Shown: positions 53,272 to 62,019 of the stretch, piece by piece
How positions within the stretch are numbered: position 1 is the stretch's first letter
Layout: each line of letters opens with the position of its first letter
Assembly: GCA_035651755.1 (NCBI GenBank)
Contig: DASRFA010000024.1
Location: 1-64,000, forward strand
From: DASRFA01 sp035651755
GTDB taxonomy: Bacteria > Desulfobacterota > Binatia > UBA12015
Reading direction: 5' to 3'
DNA: 64,000 bases
The notes under the pieces: generated by a model
Told to the model about the DNA's origin: nothing
The model's database searches: none
Seen by the model: only the letters and a program-made list of their open reading frames with translations
Program-made: the position numbers and the translations under genes

Positions 53272-53805
53272 ATGGCGGTCGTCCTCGTGCTGCACGGGCC
53301 GAACCTGAACCTCCTCGGCGAGCGCGAGCCCGAGGTGTACGGCCGGACGACGCTCCTCGAGATCGACGCCCGCCTCGCCGCGCTCGCCGACGAGCTCGGC
53401 GTCGCGGTCGAGTCGTTCCAGTCGAACCACGAGGGCGCGCTCATCGACCGCATCCAGCAGTCCCGGGGCGACGCCGGCGCGATCGTCATCAACGCGGGCG
53501 GCTTCACGCACACGAGCGTCGCGCTCCGGGACGCGCTCGCGGCGTCGGGCGTGCCGGTCGTCGAGGTGCACCTGAGCAACCTCTACCGGCGCGAGGAGTT
53601 CCGCCACCGCTCGCTCGTCGCCGGCGTCGCGGTCGGGCAGATCTCGGGCTTCGGGGCGGAGAGCTACATGCTCGGCTTGCGCGTCGCCGCCCAGCTCGCG
53701 GTGGCGGCGTCGCGCGCCCGGACTTCGGCCGGGGCGGCCGCGCGCCGCGCGCGGGCCCGCGGCCCCGCCGTCGCTGCGCGCGGTCGCGCGGCGAAGCGTC
53801 GCTGA
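53272..53805 (+). CDS. aroQ: Type II 3-dehydroquinate dehydratase, with basic tail
   Basis: A 177-residue enzyme that dehydrates 3-dehydroquinate to 3-dehydroshikimate. The fold signatures are VLHGPNLNLLGEREPEVYG at about 6-24 with the catalytic Tyr, FQSNHEGALIDRIQ, INAGGFTHTSVALRDAL and VEVHLSNLYRREEFR. The usual protein is about 145-150 residues; here about 30 extra Ala/Arg-rich residues (histone-like) follow. Upstream ATG at 53251 and TTG at 53236 are possible but would add residues outside the conserved fold. The accB gene begins 28 bp downstream. Confidence 0.94.
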   Translation: MAVVLVLHGPNLNLLGEREPEVYGRTTLLEIDARLAALADELGVAVESFQSNHEGALIDRIQQSRGDAGAIVINAGGFTHTSVALRDALAASGVPVVEVHLSNLYRREEFRHRSLVAGVAVGQISGFGAESYMLGLRVAAQLAVAASRARTSAGAAARRARARGPAVAARGRAAKRR

Positions 53806-53833
53806 GCGGCGCGCGCGGCGGAGAGCGGCGCGC

Positions 53834-54370
53834 GTGGACGCGAACGAGATCCGGAAGCTGGTCCGCCTCATGGAGGAGGCGGGCCTGACGGAGCTCGAGG
53901 TCGAGGACCGCTCGGGAAAGATCCGCCTGGTGCGCGGCGCGCGCGGCGCCGCCCGCCGGGACGGCGAGGCCGGCCGCGACGCCGGTTCGGCTCGCTTCGA
54001 CGACGAGCCGCCGTCGCGCGACGGCGCCGGAGATCCGGAAGAGCCGTTGCCGCGCTCGGGGGGTGGCGGAGCGTCGCGCGGAAGCGGCGCCGGCTCCTCC
54101 GAGAGCGCGGAGCGCATCCCGCCCGGCATGACGACGATCACGTCGCCGATGGTCGGGACCTTCTACCGCGCGCCCGCGCCGGATCAGCCCGCCTTCGTCC
54201 AGCCCGGCGACGTGGTCCGCCCGGGGCAGGTCGTCTGCATCATCGAGGCGATGAAGATGATGAACGAGGTGCTCGCGGAGACGTCGGCGCGGATCGTGAG
54301 CGTGCAGGCGGAGAACGGAACGTCGGTCGAGTACGGGTCGCCGCTGTTTCTGGTGGAGCTGCTGGAATAG
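53834..54370 (+). CDS. accB: Biotin carboxyl carrier protein of acetyl-CoA carboxylase
   Basis: A 178-residue carrier for fatty-acid synthesis. It starts at GTG after GGAGAG. The N-terminal region MDANEIRKLVRLMEEAGLTELEVE is the typical BCCP helix. A long Gly/Ser/Arg linker (35-95) leads to the biotinyl domain with K141 in IEAMKMMNE, the biotin attachment site, ending LFLVELLE. In most genomes accC follows directly; here the next gene is an unrelated minus-strand ABC ATPase. Biotin carboxylase must be elsewhere. Confidence 0.95.
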   Translation: MDANEIRKLVRLMEEAGLTELEVEDRSGKIRLVRGARGAARRDGEAGRDAGSARFDDEPPSRDGAGDPEEPLPRSGGGGASRGSGAGSSESAERIPPGMTTITSPMVGTFYRAPAPDQPAFVQPGDVVRPGQVVCIIEAMKMMNEVLAETSARIVSVQAENGTSVEYGSPLFLVELLE

Positions 54371-54425
54371 GGCGCCGCTCATTCGCGCCGGAGGCGCGTC
54401 TCGCGACGCGCTCCGGCGCTTCGCT

Positions 54426-55160
54426 TCAGTCTCGGAGCGGAACCACTTTCGCGAGCGGCGCGCGCGGCGCGCGGACGTCGCACTCGACCCGGCCGTCGCG
54501 CAGCTCGATCGTTCGCTGGCCGGACGTCGCCGCATAGGCGTTGTGCGTCACCATCAGGATGGTGAGCTCGCGTTCGGCGTTCAGCTGGCGGAGCAACCCC
54601 AAGATCGTCTCTCCGGTTCCGGAATCCAGGTTGCCGGTGGGCTCGTCCGCCAGGAGAAGCTCGGGACCCGTGACGAGCGCGCGCGCGATCGCGACGCGCT
54701 GCTGCTCGCCGCCGGACAGCTCGGCCGGCAGGCGGCGGCGGGCGGCGGACGGAATTTTCACCTCTTCCAGGACCGCTCCGGCCGCCTTGCGCGCGGCGCG
54801 CCAGCTCGCACCCTGGAACTCGAGTCGCCAAGCGACGTTCTCCTCGACGGTGAACGTGGGAAACAAGTTGAAGTTTTGAAGGACGATGGCGATGTGCGAG
54901 AGCCGGAGATCGGCGCGCGCGTTCTCGTCGATCGCCCACAGGTCGCGGCCGTCCACCGAGACGCGTCCGGTGGTCGGCGCGTCGAGGCCGCAGACGAGAT
55001 TCAGCAGCGTCGACTTCCCCGAGCCGCTCTGTCCCATGACGGAGATGAACTCGCCGCGCTCGACCGTGAGCGAGACGTCGCTCAGGGCGGCGACGCTTCT
55101 CTCGCCCTCGCCGTAGAGCTTCGTCACGTTCTCGAGAGCGACCGCCGGATGGATCGCCAT
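54426..55160 (-). CDS. MacB/LolD-type ABC transporter ATP-binding protein
   Basis: A 244-residue ATPase with Walker A GQSGSGKSTLLN, Q-loop VLQNFNLFPTFTVEENV, signature ELSGGEQQRVAIARAL and Walker B LLLADEPTGNLD, all of the MacB/LolD/FtsE subfamily that works with FtsX-like permeases. The start follows GAGGGCG. The likely partner permease (56450-59014) is on the same strand but separated by the type III polyketide synthase gene running in the opposite direction. Confidence 0.92.
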   Translation of the reverse strand: MAIHPAVALENVTKLYGEGERSVAALSDVSLTVERGEFISVMGQSGSGKSTLLNLVCGLDAPTTGRVSVDGRDLWAIDENARADLRLSHIAIVLQNFNLFPTFTVEENVAWRLEFQGASWRAARKAAGAVLEEVKIPSAARRRLPAELSGGEQQRVAIARALVTGPELLLADEPTGNLDSGTGETILGLLRQLNAERELTILMVTHNAYAATSGQRTIELRDGRVECDVRAPRAPLAKVVPLRD

Positions 55161-55361
55161 CGCGCCCTCATGCGCCCGGCGCCGGCAGCCGATTGCAGCC
55201 GCCCGGCGCCGTCGCCATTCCGCGTCTAGCGCGATGCGACTTCGCGCTTCAAGCGCGAGCCGCATCCACCGCGATCGGTACCGCGCATCGATGGCGGGAT
55301 GCCATGGCGGATCCCGTGCGGCCACGGCAGAAACGCATCGCCGCTGGGGAAAGTCAGGGCG

Positions 55362-56453
55362 ATGACGGATGACGGCGCACCTCGTCTGCTGAGCCTCGCG
55401 ACGACGCTCCCGCGCCACCGCGTCACGCCCGATGAGACCAAGGAGCTCCTGCGCTCGCTCGCCGGTCCTTCGGCGGAGCGCTGGCTCGCCACGGTCGACG
55501 GGTCGCGGATCCGAGGGCGCCACGCCGTTCTTCCGATCGAAGCCGTCGTGCGCCGCCGCACGATCGGCGAGCGGAGCGAGGACTACGCACGCGAAGCGGT
55601 CGCGCTTGCGACGACGGTCGCGAGCGACGCGCTCGCCGCGCTTGCCGATGCCAACGCCCCGGCGGGCAGCCGCATCGCGACGATCGTGTCCGTGTCGTGC
55701 ACCGGCTACGTGCTCCCGTCGCTCGACGCGCAGCTCGTGCAGACGCTGCGTCTCGCCCCCGACGTGCGGCGCCTGCCGATCACTGAGCTCGGGTGCTCGG
55801 GCGGGGTCGCCGGTCTGGCGCTCGCTGGTCGGCTCCAGCGCGTCCATCCCGACGATCGCGTGCTGCTCGTGAGCGTGGAGACGTGCTCGCTTTGCTTGCA
55901 GGTCGAGCGCCCCGCGTCGGCCGACCTGCTCGGTGCGGTTCTCTTCGGCGACGCCGCCGCCGCCCTGGTGCTCGGCTCCTCCGATCGATGCGGCGGGCCG
56001 GCGATCCTGGCGGAGCAGAGCGTGCTGTGGCCCGATTGCGTCGGCGACCTCGCGATGGAGCTCACCACGAGCGGATTCCGCTTCGTCCTGTCTCCCGGGC
56101 TGCCGGATCTCGTGAAGGACCGCGTCCGCGAGACGGTCGTCCGGTTCCTCTCGTCGTCCGGCCTATGCTTGACGGACGTGGAGTTCTGGGTCGTCCATCC
56201 CGGCGGTCCGAAGGTCCTCGACGCCGTCGGTCGCGAGCTGCACCTCGGCGACGGTCTCCTCCGCGCATCCTGGGACGTGTGGGAGCGATGCGGGAACGTC
56301 TCGTCCGCCACCGTCTTCTTCATCCTGCGCCAGCTCGCGGACCGTGCACCGCCGCGCGACGGAGCGCTCGGTCTGATGCTCGCTTTCGGTCCCGGCGTGA
56401 GCTGCGAGATGCTTCTGCTGCGCTGGCGCGAGGGATTGGCCGCGGACGGCTAG
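55362..56453 (+). CDS. Type III polyketide synthase (chalcone-synthase-like)
   Basis: A 363-residue thiolase-fold enzyme. The catalytic triad is C145 (ELGCSGGVAGL), H279 (WVVHPGGPKVLDA) and N312 (CGNVSSATVFF), exactly the type III PKS pattern; the CGN-S motif also marks this family over FabH. The GFGPG-like loop reads LAFGPGVSCE near 345. It would extend an acyl- or aroyl-CoA starter with malonyl-CoA to resorcinols, pyrones or similar phenolic products. No methyltransferase or oxidase is adjacent. The frame also allows an ATG at 55299. The stop shares the CTAG palindrome with that of the convergent permease. Confidence 0.9.
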   Translation: MTDDGAPRLLSLATTLPRHRVTPDETKELLRSLAGPSAERWLATVDGSRIRGRHAVLPIEAVVRRRTIGERSEDYAREAVALATTVASDALAALADANAPAGSRIATIVSVSCTGYVLPSLDAQLVQTLRLAPDVRRLPITELGCSGGVAGLALAGRLQRVHPDDRVLLVSVETCSLCLQVERPASADLLGAVLFGDAAAALVLGSSDRCGGPAILAEQSVLWPDCVGDLAMELTTSGFRFVLSPGLPDLVKDRVRETVVRFLSSSGLCLTDVEFWVVHPGGPKVLDAVGRELHLGDGLLRASWDVWERCGNVSSATVFFILRQLADRAPPRDGALGLMLAFGPGVSCEMLLLRWREGLAADG

Positions 56454-59014
56454 TCGTAGCGCAGCGCCTCAGCGACCCGGAGGCGGGCGGAGCGGAACGC
56501 AGGGACGGCCGCCGCCCCCACGCAGATCGCGACCGTGACCGCCGCGATGCCGGCGAGCGCGCGAAGCGGGACGTGCAGCTCCAGCACCCAGCCGACCAAG
56601 TCGGGAAACGTGACGTCGACCCACAGTACGCCGAGCACGAGCCCGGCCGAGATCGCGAGCGCGACGCCGCCGAGCGCGAGGAACGACGCCTCGACGACGA
56701 TCATGCGCGCGAGCGCGGCCCGGCGCATCCCGAACGCGTTCATGGCCGCGAGCTCGCGGCGCCGCTCGACGACACCTGCAGCCACCGTATCGGCCACGCC
56801 GAGCGCGACGACCAGCAGGACCATCACGCCGAGCGCATCGATCGCCGAGAAGGCGCGGCGCACCTGCGCGGTGAACCAGTCGACGAGCTCGCCGACGCTC
56901 AAAATCCGGAGGGTGTACTTACCGCCGACGGCGCGCGCGATCTCCGCCCGGACTCGAGCGACGTCGGCCCCCGGCGCCACGCGGACGAGCGCGTGCGTGA
57001 CGTGCGTGTCCTTCCATCGGCTGCGGTACAGCTCCCGGCTCATCAGGATGCTGCCGCGCGGAGAAAGAAAATCGTGCGTCAACGCCCCGACGCGGACGGT
57101 GACCCGTCCGCTCGGCGAGTCGAGGTCGAGCGAGTCTCCGACGCCGACGTCGAGGTTGTGCGCGAAGTTCGTCGACACGATGACGAGGCGGCCCGCCGCG
57201 ACGTCCGCCCACGCCGGCGCCGCCGTACCGACGAGCGGCCAGCGCTCCCAGCCGCCATCGGTGAAGAAGCTCGCATCGAACGCGTTGATCGCGATCGGAC
57301 CGCCGCGGTATTCCCAGTCGCTCACCTGCTCGCCCGCGACGGCGGCGACGCCCGGGACGCGCGCGATCTCGTCGACGAGGCCCTCGTCGACCGGCGCTTC
57401 GACGTACCCGCTCCCAACGAGCAGGGAGCCGACGACCAGGTCGGCACGGAAGATGCCCGGCATCACGCGCACGACCGACTGCTCGACGCTCGTCGCCAGC
57501 ACCCAGAGCCACGTGACGACGGCGAATCCGACGCCGACGGTCGCGACCGTCAACGACGTTCGCCGCGGGCTGCGCTCGAGCGACGCGGCCGCCAGTCGCT
57601 GCGTCGGCCCGAGCCGCCACAGGAGCGCCTTCAAGGGCGTCCAGCCGAGCACGCCGACGACCGGTCGCGCCAGCAGCGCCACGCTGACCAGGAGGAAGAA
57701 GCTGGCGGCGAGCCCCCACGCCGGCGAGCGCAGCCAGAGCTCCATACCGAGCGCGACGGCGGCGGCCGCGACGCCGGCCCAGCGCACCACGGCGGTGCGG
57801 CTCGCGGCGGGAAGCTCTCGGCCGCGTGCCCGCAGGACGACGCCGGCGTCGGCGACGGACGATCGCCATGCCGGCACGGCGGCCGCCAGGATGGTCGCGC
57901 CGATCCCCAGAAGCGCCGCGGTGACGAGTGAGCGCCACTCGAGCTCGAGCCGCGGGGACGGCACCGTGAGCTTCGCTCCGATCGCCGTGGTGGCCGCGAT
58001 GATCGGCAGCATCGCGTGTCCGAGGACGATCCCGACGGGGAGCCCGAGCAGGACTCCGGCCCCGCCGAGGAGGAGGCTCTCGCTCAGCAGCTCCGCGTAC
58101 ACCGTGGCCGGTCGCACGCCCATCGCGCGCAGGATCCCGAGCTGCCAGGTCCGGCTCTCGAAGACGGCGGAGAGCCGGTTGAACACGATGAGGAACGCGG
58201 CCAGGAGCGACAGCAAGCCCACGCCCTGGAGCAGCACCTGAACCGATCTCATGACGCGATGGAGGTCGACCTTGCGCTGGGCGGGAGCCGTGACCTGCAA
58301 TCCGGCAGGCAGTGCGTCCGCGAGCGCGGCCTGCACCGTGGCGACGTCGCGGTCGTGCGCCACGACGACGTCGATCCGGTTCACCAGCCCCGGGCTCGTG
58401 AACCACTTCTCGGCCGCCATCAGGTCCATCACGATCACGTTTCCGCCGTATACGGCTCCGACCCCGGTCGGCTCGATCAGCCCTCGGATCGTGAACCTCC
58501 GTCGGCCGGCAGGCGTCTCGAGCTCGATCGGGTCGCCGCTCGCGAGCCGCCGCCGATCCGCGAATTGCCGCGTCGCGAGGATGGAATCCGGCTGGCTGAT
58601 GAAGATCAGCGGATCGTCGACCGCTTCGTCGCCCTCGTCCTTCACCTGGTAGACGCGCACGGCATCGTCGTCGGTGACGTCGACCCCGTGCACGGTGAGC
58701 AGCTCGCCCGTTCCGTCGGTCGTGAATGCTCCTGCGCTCACCACCGGCACGGCGACCTCGACGCCGGGGATCGCCCGCACGCGGGCGACGGTGTCCTCGG
58801 GAAAGAGTCCCCCGGCCCCGGCCGTGATCTGGAGCGCCGCCCGGCCCGCGACGGCGTCGATCGCTTCGGCGAAGGCGACGAACACCGCGCGATTGACGAG
58901 GTCGATCGCACAGACGAGCGCGACGCCGAGTGCGAGCGCGACGATCGTCAGGAGCAGGCGGCCGTAGTGGCCGCGGAGGAAGCGAAGCGGCAGGCGGAGG
59001 CCCGGCCACCTCAT
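56450..59014 (-). CDS. MacB/FtsX-like ABC transporter permease
   Basis: An 854-residue permease with about nine or ten membrane helices. It has two MacB-like halves: an N-terminal helix near 20-40, a large periplasmic domain (about 50-260), helices near 270-390, a second periplasmic domain (about 520-720), and closing helices with the FtsX motif RRAALARMIVVEASFLALGG. The double arrangement is that of DevC/LolCE-type or AdeT-type exporters. Overlapping the PadR stop (ATGA) sets the start at 59014. It needs a separate ATPase, most likely the one at 54426-55160. Confidence 0.92.
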   Translation of the reverse strand: MRWPGLRLPLRFLRGHYGRLLLTIVALALGVALVCAIDLVNRAVFVAFAEAIDAVAGRAALQITAGAGGLFPEDTVARVRAIPGVEVAVPVVSAGAFTTDGTGELLTVHGVDVTDDDAVRVYQVKDEGDEAVDDPLIFISQPDSILATRQFADRRRLASGDPIELETPAGRRRFTIRGLIEPTGVGAVYGGNVIVMDLMAAEKWFTSPGLVNRIDVVVAHDRDVATVQAALADALPAGLQVTAPAQRKVDLHRVMRSVQVLLQGVGLLSLLAAFLIVFNRLSAVFESRTWQLGILRAMGVRPATVYAELLSESLLLGGAGVLLGLPVGIVLGHAMLPIIAATTAIGAKLTVPSPRLELEWRSLVTAALLGIGATILAAAVPAWRSSVADAGVVLRARGRELPAASRTAVVRWAGVAAAAVALGMELWLRSPAWGLAASFFLLVSVALLARPVVGVLGWTPLKALLWRLGPTQRLAAASLERSPRRTSLTVATVGVGFAVVTWLWVLATSVEQSVVRVMPGIFRADLVVGSLLVGSGYVEAPVDEGLVDEIARVPGVAAVAGEQVSDWEYRGGPIAINAFDASFFTDGGWERWPLVGTAAPAWADVAAGRLVIVSTNFAHNLDVGVGDSLDLDSPSGRVTVRVGALTHDFLSPRGSILMSRELYRSRWKDTHVTHALVRVAPGADVARVRAEIARAVGGKYTLRILSVGELVDWFTAQVRRAFSAIDALGVMVLLVVALGVADTVAAGVVERRRELAAMNAFGMRRAALARMIVVEASFLALGGVALAISAGLVLGVLWVDVTFPDLVGWVLELHVPLRALAGIAAVTVAICVGAAAVPAFRSARLRVAEALRYD

Positions 59015-59625
59015 CGCGTGTCCGTCTTCGCCTTTCGCGACACTGCGCGCTCGCCGGCCGCGCTCCGTCCGGGCTTCGCCGCCTCTGCGGTCGCCCACTG
59101 GTCGTACGCCGAGCGCAGCTCCTCCAGAAATTCGATCTCGGCGGCCACGTGCTTCTGGCGTCGCGCGAGCAGGAGGTCGCGCGCATGGAACCTGTTCACC
59201 GCGCCTGGCCCGGCGGTGCGGCCTTCGCGCGCCCACTCGAGCGACTTGCTCCGCATCCACAGATCCTCTTGCACCGAGCGGAACAGCTTGCGAGCGACCT
59301 CCGGATCGGCGCGCGTGATGAACAGGATCGCGACCGAGAGCTCGTCGTCGTGGCTTCCCATGGTGGAGCGATGCGGGGCTGCGAGCCACGCGTCGAACTC
59401 CGCCGCCCCGCGTGCCGAGATCCGGTACGGCGCCCGCCGCGGATCCGAATCCGGCGGGCGCACCGCGGTGGCCACCAGGCCTTCCGCAACGAGCCGCGCG
59501 AGCTCCCGGTAGAAGCTTCCCGTGCTGATCTTCGTCCCCGACCGCTCGCAGTACGCCTTCATGAGCGCATACCCGTGGAGCGGCTCCTCAGCTCGAAGGA
59601 GCCCGAGGACGAGATAGCGAAACAT
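59011..59625 (-). CDS. PadR family transcriptional regulator
   Basis: A 204-residue winged-helix regulator. The N-terminal domain (about 1-85) is the PadR wHTH: FRYLVLGLLRAEEPLHGYALMKAY, then STGSFYRELARLVAEGLV. The C-terminal helical part (about 90-185) is the dimerisation and effector region. Its stop overlaps the permease start, so the regulator and exporter are one operon and it probably represses it in response to a small molecule, often a phenolic compound in this family. That the type III PKS product is the signal is inference. Confidence 0.9.
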   Translation of the reverse strand: MFRYLVLGLLRAEEPLHGYALMKAYCERSGTKISTGSFYRELARLVAEGLVATAVRPPDSDPRRAPYRISARGAAEFDAWLAAPHRSTMGSHDDELSVAILFITRADPEVARKLFRSVQEDLWMRSKSLEWAREGRTAGPGAVNRFHARDLLLARRQKHVAAEIEFLEELRSAYDQWATAEAAKPGRSAAGERAVSRKAKTDTR

Positions 59626-59796
59626 TGGGATTGCGCGTTAACACGGCCCGATTCCCGGGGGCAACGGGGATCGACCATCGGTGCATCGAATCTAGCGGCG
59701 GTACCGAAAAACGCGCGTCGGGGGGCGGCGTTTCAGGCGAACGACGTGTCGAGGTGTGCGCTGCGGCGGCGTCGGCTCGCCGAAGCGCGCGCCGCT

Positions 59797-62019
59797 TTAC
59801 CGCGTCTCGTTCCGGGTCGCGAGCTGCACGACCCTCGCCCCGAGGTCCCCGAAGTAATCGCGCAGCGCCGGGTCGAACGTGAAGTAGAGGATCTGCCACC
59901 CCTCGTCGGCGAGGTCCGCGACCGCGGAAGCGAGGGCCTCGCGCCGCCCGGGATCCGAGCTCAGGAACGCGTCGTCGAGCACGAGGAACGCCGGCTCGCC
60001 GAGGAGCCGCCGCACCAGGGCGAGCCGCACCGCGAGCGCGAGCTGGTCGCGCGCCCCGCGGCTGAGCGCCTCGCTCCCGAAGCGCGTGCCGTCGCGCCGC
60101 TCGACCGCGAGCTTGCCCTCGCCGTCGAGCAGGATCGCCTTGTAGCGGCCGCTCGTGAGGCGCGACAGGTACGCACCCGCGGCGCCCGGCCCGCCGCCGA
60201 GCGCCTCGCGGAGCGGCCGGTCGATGTCGAGCGCGAGCTCGCGCAGCGTGTCCAGGCAGAGCTGCGCCGCCGCGGTCTCGCGGTCGATCCCCTCGACGGC
60301 GGCGGTGAGCCGCTCGCACTCCGCCTGTGCCGCCCCGAGATCCGGAAGGCCGATCGCGGCCAGCGCGCGGTCGCGCCGATCCGTCAGCTCCGAGCGCAGG
60401 GCGAGCAGCCTTTCGTCCGTCTGCTCGAGCTCGCGCTCCGCGGCGGTGAGCGCGGCCGGATCGGCCGGCATCCCGGGATCCTCGACCGCCAGACGCTCCA
60501 CCAGGTCCGCGTGGTCGGTCGCCTCGCCGAGGAGGCTCACGAGCGTCTGGTGTGCTTGACGACCGGTCGACTCGGCGTCGGCGAGCGCCTTCAGCTTGCC
60601 CTCGAGCTGGTCGACGCTCGCGAGCCGGACGCGGTCGCGCACCTCCGCGACCCGGTGCTGCGCCTCGTCGAGGGCGCGCTGGTGCTCGGCCTCGACGCGC
60701 TCGGCGGTCTCGAGCGCCGCCTCGGTCGCGCGCTTGTTGTCCGACGCCGCCGTGCGCTCCGCCTCTGCCTTCTTCGCCTGCGCCTCGATGTTCGCGACCT
60801 GGGTCGCGCACTCGTCGAGGCTGTCGGCCTGCAGGAGCACGGCGCCGCAGCCGGCGAACGCGCGGTCCTCGATCTCGGCCGCGGCGCGGATCCGCCCGTT
60901 GGCGAAGATCGAGAACGCCCCCGCGAGGAGCCCGAGCGCCGCCGCCGCTCCGGCGGCCAGGCCGAGCGACAGGCCCGACAGCCCGAGCTGCGCCATGTCC
61001 GCCGCCGTGCCGCGCACCGCGAGGCCGACCGCGAGCAGGACCAGGATCGTCCCGCCGATCGCGAGCGGCGTCCGCCAGATCGACCACCCGCGCGCTCCCT
61101 GCTTCGCGAGGCGCGCGGTCGCGACGAGCGAGGGCAGGTCGCGGCGCGCGCATTCGGCGGAGATCGCGTTCGCCTGCTCGAGGAACGCGTCCTTCTTCCG
61201 GAGCTCCTCCGACACGAGCGCGAGCCGCTCGCGCAGCCGATGCGTCTCGTGCTCGGCGTTCTTCGCGAGCGCGGCCGCCTCGCGCACTGCGGAGATCGCC
61301 TCGCGCCAGGCGGCGAGGTCGTCGTCGCCGTAGCGCTCGAGCTCGGCGATCGCCGCGCGCGCGCGCCGCTCCGCCGCGAGCGCGTCCTGCGCGACCCGGT
61401 AGCGGTCCCAGCGCTCGGCGGCGCGCAGGCGCTCGATCCGGACGCGCCCGGCGGCGCGCTTCGACTCGGTCGTCGCGATCTCCTCGACCAGGCGATCGAT
61501 GTTCGGCAGGTCCGCGAGGAACGCCTCGACCCGCGTCCGGCGCTCGAGGAGGCGCTGGCGCTCGTCGGCGCGCGACTCGCGCAGCACGCCGGTCGGGGTC
61601 AGCGAGGCGGCGGCGCGCACCTTGTCCGCGACGCGCGCGAGGTCGATCCCGATCAGCCGGCCGCGGATCGAGTTCAGCCAGGTGCGGCCGGACTCGAGCG
61701 CGGCGTCGCCGTCGCGCACGACGAAGAGGCGCGTGAGCGACGGATGCTCGCGCAGGAGCGCGAGCAGCGGCCCGCCGTCCGACGGCTCGAGCACGAGCTC
61801 GATCTCGCCCTCGAAGCCCGGGCCCTCGCGCAGGTGGTCGAGGAGCTTCCGGTTGCCGGGGCGGACGCGCTCCCGGAGCGCGCGCACGAGCGCGTCGATG
61901 CACGACGTCTTGCCGGCCTCGTTGTCGCCGTGGACGACCGTCAGCTCCGCCGGCTCGAGCACGAGGTCGCGCAGCGGGCCGAAGTCGCGCACGGAGAGCC
62001 GAGCGAGGCGAACGCTCAT
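59797..62019 (-). CDS. SbcC/YhaN-like SMC-type ATPase with membrane helices
   Basis: A 740-residue ATPase of the SbcC/Rad50/SMC superfamily. The N-terminus has RLSVRDFGPLRDL and Walker A HGDNEAGKTSCID at about 29-41. Coiled coils follow on either side (about 165-320 and 420-600) of two membrane helices at about 330-395 (WRTPLAIGGTILVLLAVG and LGLAAGAAAALGLLAGAF). The C-terminal half has the ABC signature LSRGARDQLALAVRLAL and Walker B FLVLDDAFLSSDPGRRE. Membrane anchoring is unlike SbcC but like Bacillus YhaN. The start overlaps the SbcD-like stop (ATGA), so both act together. Confidence 0.9.
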   Translation of the reverse strand: MSVRLARLSVRDFGPLRDLVLEPAELTVVHGDNEAGKTSCIDALVRALRERVRPGNRKLLDHLREGPGFEGEIELVLEPSDGGPLLALLREHPSLTRLFVVRDGDAALESGRTWLNSIRGRLIGIDLARVADKVRAAASLTPTGVLRESRADERQRLLERRTRVEAFLADLPNIDRLVEEIATTESKRAAGRVRIERLRAAERWDRYRVAQDALAAERRARAAIAELERYGDDDLAAWREAISAVREAAALAKNAEHETHRLRERLALVSEELRKKDAFLEQANAISAECARRDLPSLVATARLAKQGARGWSIWRTPLAIGGTILVLLAVGLAVRGTAADMAQLGLSGLSLGLAAGAAAALGLLAGAFSIFANGRIRAAAEIEDRAFAGCGAVLLQADSLDECATQVANIEAQAKKAEAERTAASDNKRATEAALETAERVEAEHQRALDEAQHRVAEVRDRVRLASVDQLEGKLKALADAESTGRQAHQTLVSLLGEATDHADLVERLAVEDPGMPADPAALTAAERELEQTDERLLALRSELTDRRDRALAAIGLPDLGAAQAECERLTAAVEGIDRETAAAQLCLDTLRELALDIDRPLREALGGGPGAAGAYLSRLTSGRYKAILLDGEGKLAVERRDGTRFGSEALSRGARDQLALAVRLALVRRLLGEPAFLVLDDAFLSSDPGRREALASAVADLADEGWQILYFTFDPALRDYFGDLGARVVQLATRNETR

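Noticed and set aside
59626..59796. A small gene or RNA between padR and the SMC-type ATPase
   Set aside because: No ribosome site, conserved structure or terminator could be found.
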